Source: Auanema rhodensis
Lineage: Eukaryota; Nematoda; Chromadorea; Rhabditida; Rhabditidae
Direction: 5' to 3'
Length of the DNA: 64,000 nucleotides
NCBI GenBank assembly: GCA_964057225.1
Contig: OZ059897.1
Span: 14,446,001 to 14,510,000, forward strand
Shown here piece by piece: positions 51,755-64,000 of the stretch (its first letter is position 1; each line of letters opens with the position of its first letter). The notes below the pieces were generated by a model. The model did not search any database, was not told where the DNA came from, and saw only the letters and a list, made by a program, of their open reading frames with translations. The position numbers and the translations under genes are program-made.

Positions 51755-54700
51755 CTGAAAAAAAAGATTAAAGTAGCCTAATAAACATTTTTTTTCAAAA
51801 ATACAAAAAAAATAAAATCAATATCAAGTGCAAGGATGAATATATTAATTGAAATATACACACTTGCTAATTTGATAATTAATAATTTGATTAAAAAAAC
51901 ATTGAAATCTACAAATTTTTTTTGAATAATAACCTGACAAATTTCTACTTCATTCGAAAAGTGCTTAATCACGTTGGTTAAAGGTCGAAATTGGTCCAAA
52001 GAATTGCAAAAAAACGGTGGTAAGTCATTTCCTCGAAAAGGCGGAAAAAGATTAACAGACGAGCAGGAAAAATGACAAATGATTTCTCTTAATGGGAGAT
52101 TTCGGGTTCTGATCACGATGCACTGATGTTGGAAAGTTGTGTATCTCAGAGTGAAGTTAAGAAGAACAATTAATTTTATTTTTGAAAGAAAAGATTAGAA
52201 GCAGGAACTTCAATGACACTGTATGGATTTAGCAGAAATAAGTCAAATGTATAAGTATCATTAAACCAGACAATTTTTTTTGAAAAAAAAGGGAAAATTT
52301 TCCTAAAAATTTGGCAACATTCGTGAGGACTTTGGCGATGTAGCAGTTAAAACTGATGAAACAGCTCAGAATTTCGTATGTACATTTACATTTGATAATT
52401 GAGTTCTTGTGTCTCAACGAGCTATAAACGAAAGATAGAGGTTTAGGGAAAACCGGTAAATTCAGCTTTCACGCCTTCTGAAAGATGATATTTTCACTTT
52501 TTCTCTTTAGCTCATGGGTTTTGTATCGTTTTCGTCCAATCTATCTCTCCTACTCTCTCTTTATATGTCAATCCCACTGTCTCTTTCTCATTCTCTCTTC
52601 AAATTATTCACTTTTTCTGAAGCTTTTCAATTTTTATTATATGTATTTATGATCAATACATAAATATTATGTATAATATGCTTTGAAACATATTCTGATT
52701 TTCAATATCAAAATACACGTGTCTCTCTTTCTCTCTCTCTCTTCTGACTATTTCATTATTAAGATTATCATCAACATAATGTTACATTAAAATAATGTTT
52801 GTACATAATGAAATGTTGTTAATTAAATGTTTGAATACGATGCAATTCGAACTATCAAATTAGATCAAAACTAATATTCATTATGTAACAGAATGCTCAA
52901 ACTAAACTGAGAAATCAGACACGTTATTTGACTGACGGAAGGTTAATGTTTTCAAACTTTCTCTTCCATATAAGGACATGTTTTTATGTGAAACTTTATA
53001 TGGCAGTAAAATGATAATTAAAATCTTTAATTTTTTATTTTTTTTAACTCTACAATATTTCTAAAGATACTTTTAAAATGATTCTTCTCAATATCGAATA
53101 TGGATATAAAACTCTATTTGTTAAATGCAACCGCACTAAAGTCTACTTAAAATTCAAAAATTTCAAAAGTGACGTATACTGGGGGGTGGGGAGAAACGTT
53201 CACGTGGAATTTAAATTAAGGATTGCTGGGCTTAAGAAACCCAAAAAGTTCACGTAGAACATGTGAAAAAGATAAAAACTATAGAGATGTTAAAGAACCA
53301 AATGAAGCTTTAGATAGATAGAAGATTCAAATATTCTATACAATGTAAATTAATTTAAATTTGATTAATATTTTATAATAAGTTAAGGACAACATACTTA
53401 TCATAATCTTTGAACTTGAAATAACAAATACAATGTTTCTGACAAATGAATTGTAACAACAAACGACTCGTTTGAAAGAATATGAATAGAAGTCACTCAG
53501 AGAATAAGGTCTACTTTGAATTCTTTTCCCTAAGTTTAGCCTAGCTTTCTTGAGTTCATTGTTCAAAACGTCGGACTATACGTCTCGCGGTGGTCGTTCC
53601 GATCATCATTTCAACCTTCTGCTTGGTCGCCAGGAGAAGTGATTGAGACGGACTTAAGGAAGAATACGAGACCAAATCAAAATGACGAAGAGAAAGCAAA
53701 GCTTTCGTATGAGTATAAATGAGCCAACAAAGCTTAAAACAAAGAGTAGAGATATTAAAAGAATGTTAGAAAATTATGAATTAGACTAAACATAAATATT
53801 AGCTTGGTTGAGGAAGAAAATTATTTTGATGGTAACCATGACTATCAGAGTTATAACTAGTAGTATAGGAAAGAGAATCTGAGGAAACATACTAAAATTT
53901 GAATTCTGAATAGTCAAAGCATATATGTGACGACAACTGTCATCACTTCGAATCATCTTATGAGCATAAATTGCTTTTAGGGTTGCAAAAGATGCCAAGA
54001 AAAAAAACAAAGAACGGCTAAGAGATCTTTTGATGAGTCTAGACGAAGACCGATCGCCAAGTCACAAAATCATTTCATTGAGTTGTTGGCCCAACAACGA
54101 ATCTGAAGAACAGCAACAGAAGATAACAGCACAATAAGCTCAGATGGGAGAAAAACGAGATGAATCTGATGAAGCTTTGTGACCAGAAGCAAATCAAAAG
54201 AGGGCATAGATGATGAGAGAGAGAGAGAGCCCGAACTCGACTCAAAGAAAAAAGCCAATTAAGACTGAGCAAGCATTGTCGTAACTGTCTATTCAAAAAT
54301 CCTTCGGCAAGGAACACAATCACAATATTATGTAAGGCAACTCGTTAAACTTCAATGATGCATAGAGAATGACTGAATAGCATACGAATAGGCTGAGAAC
54401 TGATAAATAAAATTCTTAGATTTTTTGCAGAATATTCGCAGCTTTGATAAGCTTTAATGTTGTTTATGTACTTACGAATTATACAATTGATTCTCAGAAT
54501 GATTGACAGGAAATTGATCAAATCTAAATGATTTTTGAGCTTTTTAACATTATGTTTTATAAAATAAACGGAAGGATATAAAGTATTCACTTGAGATATC
54601 ATTGGTCAACTGAATATCTCCCAAAAAAAAATAAATGCTGAGAATATTTATAAAAAAAGAGAAAGAAACTAAAAATGGACATGAGCTGAGAGAAAAAAAT

Positions 54701-54878
54701 TCATTGGGTTCAAATTGATTTAAAATTAAGGAAAGTTGCGTGCCATAAAAGGTCATCAGGCTAGAGATGCAAATGCAAGCAGTTTCAGATGGTTTACTGC
54801 GTCGAATTCAACGCATTCTATTAGTCTGTATTAGCCACTAGGAAGTCTAATGTTTAGTCCGAAAAACACAAAACTCAC
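51755..54878 (-). other. Kv-channel 5' intron, 3.1 kb
   Basis: Between the MDYLS exon and the GC-rich upstream exon. Two GTTCACGT motifs lie at 53198-53205 and 53248-53255, and a GC-richer islet at 53.57-53.70 kb. No additional exon with acceptable phase was identified. Confidence 0.45.
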
Positions 54879-55093
54879 GTATTGCAGACTGGTTCCGGAC
54901 ATCTTCTTATCCGAGATAAACGAGGCTGATGAAGGCGGTGGAATTGATGTCTGAGGTGTTGGTTGGCCTGGCGACGTCGCCAGTCCCGCATCTGAAGACA
55001 CGGAGACGACGGAAGCCACCGGTCGCCCGGCAGACGTGACGGAAATGAGCACGTCAGCCAGGGTGAATTGAGCGGAAGACGAATCAGGAGTAG
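54879..55093 (-). CDS. GC-rich upstream exon of the Kv channel, Ser/Pro/Thr-rich N-terminal extension
   Basis: A 215-bp exon between a TTCTCCAG acceptor and a GTGAGT donor, open for 71 codons after a split codon. It ends in phase 0, exactly as needed to join the ATGGATTATTTATC exon at 51754 (giving SLQY-MDYLS). The peptide is low in hydrophobics and rich in Ser, Thr, Pro and Ala (TSPGQPTPQTS, IPPPSSASF), typical of a disordered cytoplasmic extension. It would lengthen the channel N terminus by at least 71 residues. Its first exon, ending in phase 1, was not found. GC content is strikingly higher than in any other exon here. A second frame is also open, but would shift the downstream channel out of frame. 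Confidence 0.55.
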
Positions 55094-56451
55094 CTGGAGA
55101 AGTTAAATTCTTTTTTAATTTTATTCCAAATGCGACACAAATGACAATTGAACAATAAGTAAGCAGGTGTTAAATATATTAATTTAATTTTAATTAAACG
55201 AGGAAATGCTAAATCTGTACGTTTACAGGACATGACAAACCAAAATTATTTAAACTCTTGTATATTTCAGCAAAAATTGTTCCTTAAAGACAAAAAAAAG
55301 CAAGAGGAAAAATGATATTGAGAGAAGAAAGTCGGTTGATGAAAAAATGAAAAAAACGAGAATAGATAAGTTAAATTACAAGATTATAAAGACAACTGTG
55401 GAATAAAACAAAAACCATAATTGAATATAATGAAATTCAAAAAGGAAAAACTACAAACCAAAAATGGCACGAGCCAACTAATTGCACAAATTTCCATTAA
55501 ATCTAGCGCAAAGGGGCAAAGAAAATTAAAATGAAGACATTTCCAGTTTCATTAATCATCATTAATTTATAAACAAAACTTTTTAATTTAAATAATATAT
55601 ATTAAAAATATTTAATCTATATATAAATATATATGAATAGTCTAGGTATACTATGTTTATATATGGAAATAGAATATGAACGTGTGAAAATAGAAGAGAT
55701 CAAACTATAATTAACTAAGATACATATGTATGTCATTGTATTGTTTATTCTAAATATTATTTTGTGTTTTTGATTTGAAATAGTAATAGTAATAGTAGTA
55801 ATAAAACATTTTATTTATAAAATAAATAAAATTTTGCTGGAAAATTTGAAAAACAATGCAAAGCTATTGATGGATTTCTTATTTGAATCAGTCTTAAGAA
55901 CTTAATATGAAGTCAAGTTCTTAGTAAAGAAACGTAGAACAAAAGTTTTCTTCGGAATAGAATAGAATGCGAATGCCATCGAAATTTGAAGGGTCTTATA
56001 GTCGCATACAATTTCTGATTTCTAAAAGAGATTTCGGAGCAGCTCCATTTATTCATCTGAAATCTCTGAAGACTAAAAGATGAGATAATTACGAATTTTG
56101 TCCAAACGTAAAGTCTAATGAAAAGTTGAAATGATGTTTATTTCTGTAAGAGTTCTAGATGAAACCTATAATGACAATAGGATCGGGTTGATTTGAGAAT
56201 GAACTATTGGTATACAAAGCACAGAATATGAAGAAAATCTTTTTGAACCTTATGTCAAAGTTGATTTTGTTGAAAAAGAGATACAAGATACCTGAGAATG
56301 GGAATTTCACAAAGCTTAAGCTGGTGCCATCGAGAAGTTTTTGAAACGATAAGTTGTGGGAAGATTGACTGGTGACGTGAACAAGAGAATATGAATAAGA
56401 AGAATATTCCGAGAGATTATGAAGTATCCAGTAAGCGGAAAGCACAAATTG

Positions 56452-56469
56452 AAAGAGAGAGAGAAAGAG

Positions 56470-56507
<38 letters not shown>
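56452..56507. repeat. (GA)n microsatellite
   Basis: GA-rich tract with a few AAA interruptions on the plus strand. Confidence 0.9.
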
Positions 56508-56509
<2 letters not shown>

Positions 56510-56924
56510 ATCTAAGATGAATAGAGGGAACAACCGTGTTAGGCTAGTCAAAGCATGAATTCTCTCTGTAATCAGATTCCTGTCCATACATTGGCCATAA
56601 CCAAATAGAATAAATTAGTAAGAATGCAATTTGATGTTGAACAAGTGCCTCACTCTATAGGTACATAAAGAGAATTTTGAAGAAAAAGCTAAAAAAAAGA
56701 AAAGGAATTGAAACGAAATTCCATAATGAAGGCATGAATAAGAAATCCAATTATGTTTTTCCTATCAAAATTCTTCATTATCTAGAAGTTGAATGTCAAA
56801 CTCATCAAATCTATTTCGAACGAAATATTCTCATTTTTACAACATCTAAGAATTGTATATCTTTTAATTTTATTTTTAGTTTCAAGACGTATTTTCCAAA
56901 TATTTGATTAGAATGGAAACATAC

Positions 56925-56954
56925 CGTTGACCATCGTCGTTGAGAATCTGCCAT
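56925..56954 (-). CDS. possible alternative first exon of the Kv channel
   Basis: An ATG at 56954 opens ten codons (MADSQRRWST) ending at a strong GTATGT donor in phase 0. That phase suits direct splicing to the MDYLS exon at 51754 but not to the GC-rich exon at 55093. The evidence is only a start codon, a donor and a matching phase. Confidence 0.22.
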
Positions 56955-58381
56955 GATGCTCCGAAAATTTGTTTGAGATGACGAAAAAAAAAAAGAAATT
57001 CGACAGACTTCTTTTTCGCAGCTTGTCCTTCTTAATCTTCTTTTTATTTTTCGAAAATCTTTTTTTTTTTGAGATTTGCTTGTGCAAATCACTGGTTAAC
57101 AGTTGTGTGTCCTTACATCTGTTATTTCGATTAAACATGTTCAGCGATTATCGCAGATACGCATCCGGATACTTCATGTTCTCTTCATTCACTTTAAACA
57201 TTTTTTTCTAATATTGTTATATAAACAACAACATTTATAAACTTCAATAGATTTCATTATAAAATATTTATTTCGTCAAATAATTTTTTTAAAAAGCATA
57301 TTTTAAAATAAATTAATAACTTCAATATAATAATATTATTTTATTTTTAATTAATATGATTAATTATTAATTTATAAACTTTACATATATATTTTATTTT
57401 AAGATTATATCACTTTTATTGGTTAAAAAAAAGTGAAAAGAAAGAGAAAATAGAAAGATAAAAACATTAATTTAGTGTCAAATGAAAATTCAAAATCATA
57501 AATCAGGCAAAGGTTCAACGTGCGTTACACCATACAATCTTTAATGTTTCATCCGATCTCTTTGAAAGTTTGGAAGAAAAAGGCTATGTGGAACTTCTGA
57601 GAAAAAGCTAATGATTTGTGGCTTGAGATTATTGTTGGTCTATCTATCTATGATGATTATTGTAATTGTTTTTTTTATTTCATTAAACAAGCTCATGACA
57701 ATATCATATATGATGTTTTAATGTTGTAAAGAAAGTTAAAAGCTTACGTGATTCTCTGAAACTTTTTTCTTATATTTCATTTTCGTTGGCTAGAATAGAC
57801 TTTGTTGATAAAATTAAAACATTTTTATATAAAGATTTATTATATTCAAATACCCGTATTTAATAAAAACTATATGTATACAGTTATATTAACATATAAT
57901 TATTATTTAAGAAAATATTATATATATATAACTAACATAAAACTACCGGTAATGGTTTGAATTATACAATAACTGAACCATATAACAATGATAATGATAT
58001 TGATATTTTTTGGTTTAATGAACTTTGATGGAATGCAATTGAAACTTTGGTTGAAGAGCAATGACAAAAGGAGGAAAAACTCTCAATATGAGAGAAATAA
58101 ACCGAATGGAAAGTAAATGAAGACGGACAGATTCGTGAATTGTAAGGGAAATGACGTAGAACATGGATTCAGTCACAATATTTCATTTGATTAGTTTTTA
58201 GAATTTCAAAAGAAATGAGAGAAATATGGTGAACATTCGAAGTTATTAGTATCACAGAAATATAGTGCTTTACTAGTATTTTTGAAAAAAAATTGAAATG
58301 AATAGATTACTTTTCTCTATTTAATACAGGAAATAATTTGATAAGAAGAATAATAATTGTAAGAAAATAATATTTTAGAAA

Positions 58382-60125
58382 TTACATTGCTTGAAGTAGC
58401 ATGTGATTTCGACTGCTTTGATCTTCTACTGAAGTTGCATGAGCACTGCTACTTTTACTTTGCTTCACACTCATTTTCAATGGTCGATCTGTGATGGTTA
58501 CTGACCGTAAGAAGCGTTTAATAGTTTGACGCATAAGTGTACGGTATCTCTTAGACACTACACAGTATAAACAGAAGTTTAAAGAAGCATTCAGGAAGAC
58601 AAGCTGTTAAAGATATAATTATATATAAAGAATATAATAAAATAATAATTACCTGTTGTGATATACAAGTATATACAATGGCTTTTGAATGATATTGACC
58701 ATAATAATCAAACATAAGACGAGCAGGGGCCTAAAATAGATGAAATGTTCAATTGTAGAAGAAGATTAAAGCTTAGTACCTGTGGTCCTACACAAATGAG
58801 TAGCATGAAAACTACTGCAAATAGCATAGCATTAGCATTCAAACGATTTGAATATGATTCCTGAAATCAAAACAATTTTTAAACTTAATTCTTTCCATAA
58901 AATTGTCAAAAATTAAATTTAAAAGTTTAATTAATCAAATTTTATGAAATTATGTTAAAACAAACTTGTACAAGTGTTCCATCTGCTAATCTAGCAGTTT
59001 CTTCTTCTCTTTTAGTATCCTCATCAACAACACGTCTCAATGTCATTATGATTCGACAATTCATAACCAATAAAGCAATAATTGGCAAAATATTGAAAGC
59101 AGCCAATGATACATAATCCATAACTCGATAATAGAACTGAGATGATTTGAATTATTATTATTATTATTCAATTATTCTAATAAATACCTTAAGTGTTGGA
59201 TTTTCTGTCATCAAAATCACATAATAATAGTCTTCTGAAGAATTCTCATAGCAATGACGCACATCATAGCATAACGGCCATTGAATTGAACACATAAAAG
59301 CTATTAAGAAACTGAAAATAATAGTTTTAATTATATAATTCTGTTTTCTTTATATTAGATTTTATTAAATATTAAATATAATTTAGAATTTACATATTCA
59401 TATTTTCAAAATTTTATTCTTTTTGTCCTCCATTTAATCTTACTCTCCCTCATATATAAAGTTATCTCTCTATCTCTTCAAGCTCTTTTGTATTTTCTCT
59501 CTATGTCTCTCTTTTTTATTCATTTTTCTATATTTTATTCTCTCCCTCTCTCTCTCTCTTTCTCTCTCTTTATGTTTCATTTTTTTCTATTTTTCTCTCA
59601 CGTTATCTTCCTCTTTTTCTTTTTTTATCAATCGGTTTCTTTCATATTTCTCAATTCCTCCGTTATTAATTATGATTGAAGAACGTAAACCGTGACTTAA
59701 AGATTAAAAGATCATCTTTGTATGTTTTTAAAAAATCTGAGATCCAAAAATCAAAGAAGTAAGAACTGACCATCCATAGATTGAAAGTTTTGATGTTCTT
59801 CCAGTACACAATTTATGTGATCTTAATGGAAATACAACGCAAATATATCGCTCAACATTGAATGCTACTACAATCCTAAAAACATATCAAACATATACAA
59901 TAGAAATTCATTCAAAAAGATAAAAAAAACTTACAAAACACTACTTTTGTAGAATGTTGATGCTAATGTACGAATATATAATACCATATGTGAATAGAAA
60001 TGATTGAAAGTTGGTGAGAAAGCTAAGGCTGCTATAGAATGAGGTGTAACGTCCAAAGTGGCAAAAATCAGAAATAGGCAATCACATATAGCCAATGCTA
60101 GTAGTAATGTCCTATAAGAATTCAG

Positions 60126-60174
<49 letters not shown>

Positions 60175-60560
60175 AGAATTTAAAGTATGTAATATGAGAA
60201 AATCGTATATATTTTGTTAATAAAACTGTAAATGTTTTCTAATCGTTATATAACCAAATATTCTTACCAGCTTGGCATACGACGAGCACCTCGATTACTG
60301 GTTAAAATTGCAATATTCAGAACATTACATGCTACCCCAATAATAGCAATTATTGGCAGAACAATCACATTACTCCACCAAACTATTTCTATTGAATTCT
60401 ACAAAATGATTTAACGTGAAGGAGAACGGTTTGAACTTTGTTCCCTAACCTGATCATGAGTCTGATCAGTTATAGTCGAAAAATTGCAAGTTGACGGCGT
60501 GTTCAAGATGAATTCTTCCCCTAATGTTGGCGATTCTACCGATGTAATAGTATTATCCAT
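58382..60560 (-). CDS. rhodopsin-like (class A) GPCR, probably a neuropeptide receptor
   Basis: Nine exons (60450-60560, 60268-60398, 59935-60111, 59771-59875, 59188-59311, 58966-59136, 58780-58860, 58653-58730, 58382-58603) encode 399 residues with agreeing phases. An extracellular N terminus of about 40 residues with an NFS glycosylation site precedes seven hydrophobic segments. TM1 has ACNVLNIAIL; TM2 LLLALAICDCLF; TM3 ends in ERYICVVFPLRSH (the DRY position); TM6 has ICVGPQ (CWxP with Val for Trp); TM7 has NASLNFCLY, where NPxxY has Phe for Pro. The tail is Ser-rich after KRYRTLMRQ. This pattern resembles nematode FMRFamide-like peptide receptors, but ligand and symbol cannot be assigned. 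The ATG follows directly after a TTTTATAG acceptor, fitting trans-splicing or a 5' UTR intron. I see no Cys at the usual top-of-TM3 position. Confidence 0.92.
59460..59650. repeat. CT-rich simple repeat in a GPCR intron
   Basis: Pyrimidine-rich plus strand in the 459-bp intron between GPCR exons 4 and 5, creating a Phe/Leu/Ser open frame that is not a gene. In the sense direction it is GA-rich, opposite to the other long introns. Confidence 0.8.
60127..60172. repeat. (AT)n microsatellite
   Basis: About 44 bp of pure AT in the intron between GPCR exons 2 and 3. Confidence 0.95.
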
Positions 60561-63500
60561 CTATAAAAAAATAAATTAAAGAAGAAGAAATTTTTGACAC
60601 AATGAAAGAATGCTTGTAATAGCATATGAATATTAAACAAAAAGAAAAAGAGAATATCAAAAAAGAAAAGAAAACAATAGGATTAGAGCCCGTCAAGCAA
60701 TATCTGTCTGACCGGCTGACCGAGTAGCAACAAAACTTTGTAATATGGAAAGATATAAGATGATATAAGAAATGTAACATGAATGAAATGGAAAAAAAAA
60801 GATAAATATCATAAAGTAGTGGCTGAAAATTCCAAAAAAAATGATCAAATTCTTTCTTTCATTATGAATGAAGAAAACTAAACTGTTTTTAAGGTTATAG
60901 AACTATTCATTTTAAATTTATATAAAATAATAGAGAATATAAGATTTTTACATGTAAATTAGTTGGATGATATTATCAGATATCTGTTTTTTTTTCTGTA
61001 ATCTAGAGAAAAATAATTAAAGTATATGATGATCTCTCTATCATTTACCCTCTTCTCTTGCACGTTCCTTTTCATTTTACTTTCTTCTATCTTTTTTAGC
61101 ATTGTTGTACTACCTTCACTGAATCTTTACTTAATACTCTTTTGTATGTGGTCTACGTTTATTTTTAATTTTTCCCTTATTCTTTCTCGTACGAAGATGA
61201 AGATGAAGAAAAGAGGGATAGGCTATAAAGGACTTCACGAAACAAGAAAAGAGTAAAATAGGAAATAAGAATTGAGAGAAAGGAAAAGGAACACGGTGAA
61301 CAAGCAGGAAAGCCTAACAGATCTTTCCTTCCAAGTAAATAATACCGTCATCACGAGCATCAAATAGCGAACAACTGTGAAGAGAGAACGTGTGGAGGAA
61401 TTGAGATAGTTGTCGGGAAAAGGAGGACATACATAGTTGAGGACCTCGCGATACGGCTACGACAAAACCGTCAACCAATAGGTTCCGATAGAGCATTTCG
61501 GAACCCATGTATTGCTTACCACCCTAGCAATACTCTTGTCCATTTTCATTTTCAATTCAGACAGATTTTTCTCTAAGGCATATCATAAAGAGAATAAAAT
61601 GTACTGAAAAGAACGGAACAGAGTGGGAGAGAAGAGGGAGAAACATATGTCGGAAAACTACAGAAGCATTACAAACAATGAAACAATATTCTACAGTCAC
61701 GTTGAGTGAAAAACTTGATCATAAGAACGTATATAGCCCAGTATGAAGAGTTCAATGAAAGGGCATACACGAATTGAAATAAATACAAAAAATACACGGA
61801 AAAAAAACAAAAAATACAGAATAGGATGAAAACGATGAAGAGAGAGAATAAAAGAAAGGGTGAGAAAGAGAGAGTGACAGAGAAAGAGAAATGGGGGAAA
61901 GCAGAGAGAGAGAGGTGAAGAAAGGGACTGAGGGAAGGGAAGGAAGGAGGGATGGAGAGTAAAACAGCGAATGAGGATGCTTAAGATGTAAAAGCTGTAA
62001 ATACATCATCACAGTTTCAATTGGACAAGGCAGATCATACACAATCATACATACACGATCCAAGCTGAAATAATTAATTTGGGGACAGAAAGCGGAACAG
62101 ATTGAAGGGAAATAACATAAAAGAAAACAGATCAAGAGTCATGTTTTCAAAATGTTTTGACGAGATGATGTAGTCCAGCTAAGAAAAATGAATATCGCTT
62201 GGCTTCTGTTATAGTAAAGCAAAAAATATATATTTGCAGCTTTGCAATCTAAATTCAGCAGATCTCTCATTCAGCTTCAGAATGAGAAATGTTCATATCA
62301 TATCCGTGAAGACGAGGGCGATTGATGAAAATCGTTGAGAAGTGATGAGAAAGTAGGGGAAGCTAAACGAAACTGAGAAAACGATGAAATAAATCTGAAG
62401 GTTGTGCATCGCATGGGTGAACGAACGAGCTAAAAATGTGTATACTAGGCATGTGGATACAATGTGGTTGACAAGGAGGACATAGGCTGGGATATAACGA
62501 TATAAGAGATGCAAAATAGTATGGAACGAGCAGATTGAAAGGGAAAGGTACACAGGGTTAGAGATCAATTGTATCAAAGTGTATGCCAGAGAGTAGCCTA
62601 TAATCTTAAATAGTAATCAAAATGAACAAATAAGCTAAATGGACAAAATGAATATTACTGGAAAACTAATCCAACAATGTTGTAATCTTATTGTATACGT
62701 CACTACGACGGATGGTATGGCAATGACGTCCGGTCATCAGAATCCTAATGACCTGCCGCATGGCAGAATGGTCTGTCTTTTAAAAGGTGCAGACAGATCA
62801 TATGAGTTTCTTCACAAGATAACAATAACGTCAACTTGTCATCATTATAACTTTTTCAAAAATGAAAAAAATTATGCAAAAACGAAATTTTAAAAAAAGA
62901 AAGAAAGATACCGGTTCCAGACTAGAGTCTCTAAAATTCTGCAGCAGACTTTGTTCATTTTCTTTTGCCTTTTTTTTTCAAATATAAGATTGATTCTATT
63001 AATAGTCACTCGCACAAAACTAAGACAAGAGGCAGATTTTGACGTGAGATGGACGTTTACATAACAAATATTTTACGGAATTAACTGAACATAATTTCGG
63101 CAAGAAATAAGTAGATCCAGTTATTCAATTTATTTTACCGATTTTTATGATACTCGGCTCATTTTTTTAATTTTAAACTTCAAAAAGTGTTGAGCTATGT
63201 ATGTTTTAGTTTGAAAACTATTACACAAAAGCTATAATAGATATAGATCACTACAGATTAAGTAAAGCCTTATTAGTACAAATTAATGAAAAACAGAGAG
63301 AGGTCAGTTGATGAATTGAGAAGAAAATATAGTTTCAAATCTCAAAAAATAATATAATACTACAAAATATTAAAATATATTTTAAAAAAATAACAATTAT
63401 CCTCAGTTAGTAATATAAATAACAGCTAAATATTCCATTTATTTGTGAAGAAAAATGAAATTAAGAATAGCTAATGTATATGTTCATATGTATATTTCTA

Positions 63501-64000
63501 AACAAAATACAATGAAAAGAGAAACAAATAACATAGAAACTTCCATTTATCAATCTCCTTTATCTGTTCCCAGATGATTATGAAGCCAGATAATTGATGT
63601 TTATTTTATTTTTGAAAAATATATGAAGCTTAATATAGGCAACAAAGGAAAACAATCTAGATAAACGTATGTATGTTGAAAATGGTTGAGAAAATTTTTT
63701 TCTTATATAATTTATAATTTAATATAATAACTTTTCTTTTTATTCAATTTAGTTCGTATTTTTTGTTACTGGCTTTACCAGACTCTTAAACACATCATTG
63801 AGAATTAACTAACTTATATACATATATGAACATATACATACATATATATAGTATATAGTATACTAATATTTGTATCTTTTTTTAGTCCAGTAATACGAGA
63901 AGAATCAAGCGACAAACGGAAATAATAATAGTTGATATACATATATGTAGGTACATGAGAAAATATGTATAATCTGTTGTTTTTAATAATAAATAAGAAA
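60561..64000. other. upstream of the GPCR, purine-rich, no supported gene
   Basis: Plus strand rich in A and G (for example 61.84-61.97 kb), the same skew as the long Kv intron. That fits an outron or 5' intron of the minus-strand GPCR. Open frames at 61314-61508, 61752-62135 and 62293-62577 (minus) and 62639-62893 (plus) have no splice partners or recognisable domains. Confidence 0.45.

Larger units (their letters stand above)
55094..58381. other. 5' region of the Kv locus and 3' flank of the GPCR gene
   Basis: Mostly AT-rich, purine-rich plus strand. It contains a GA microsatellite at 56452-56507, an ACGTGAAC motif at 56375-56382, and a possible 10-codon first exon at 56925-56954. No other gene is supported. 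Confidence 0.45.

Noticed and set aside
1-64000. Transposons, CRISPR arrays, SL RNA or rRNA genes
   Set aside because: No transposase or reverse-transcriptase motif, terminal repeats, spaced identical repeats with unique spacers, SL1-like leader or rRNA core was seen on either strand by reading.

Overview
The window looks like a piece of an AT-rich nematode genome. No spliced-leader gene was found, so this rests on indirect evidence. Coding regions are cut by many small introns (often 45-60 bp) with TTTTCAG/TTTTAG acceptors. Several first coding exons begin a few bases after an acceptor, as expected for spliced-leader trans-splicing. The recognisable families (CLC chloride channel, Shaw-type Kv channel, peptide-receptor-like GPCR, dienelactone hydrolase) suit a nematode. 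Species cannot be named. No rRNA, tRNA, CRISPR array, or intact transposon was recognised.

Layout. 1-8.2 kb: mostly gene-free, with a small four-exon plus-strand gene or gene 3' end at 7.55-8.18 kb and weak minus-strand exon candidates at 5.4-6.1 kb and 8.7-9.5 kb. 15.17-28.55 kb, plus strand: a ClC-1/ClC-2-like chloride channel, with a first exon at 15.17 kb, an 8.8-kb first intron, then 23 compact exons. 29.35-30.38 kb, minus: a small secreted cysteine-rich protein. 30.97-32.05 kb, minus: a secreted dienelactone hydrolase with an intact Cys-Asp-His triad. 33.29-55.09 kb, minus: a Shaw (Kv3-type) potassium channel locus. 58.38-60.56 kb, minus: a rhodopsin-like GPCR. 60.56-64 kb: purine-rich, no supported gene.

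The most interesting object is the Kv locus. One set of N-terminal and T1 exons is followed by two complete, diverged S1-S6 plus C-tail cassettes. Both cassettes start in the same phase (0) and neither has its own T1 or start codon. The simplest reading is a single gene that swaps the whole transmembrane core by alternative splicing under a common assembly domain. Both cassettes carry GFGD instead of GYGD in the selectivity filter. The proximal one has lost an S4 arginine. The distal one has a one-base insertion in the S4-S5 linker that breaks the frame as given.

Other signals: four GTTCACGT motifs spaced exactly 22 bp apart next to a hairpin in a chloride-channel intron, with further copies of the 8-mer elsewhere; and a switch from pyrimidine-rich to purine-rich plus strand that roughly follows the direction of the long introns. 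Three of the supported genes are membrane signalling proteins (Cl- channel, K+ channel, GPCR), which suits neuronal or muscle expression, but no functional link between neighbours is shown by the sequence.
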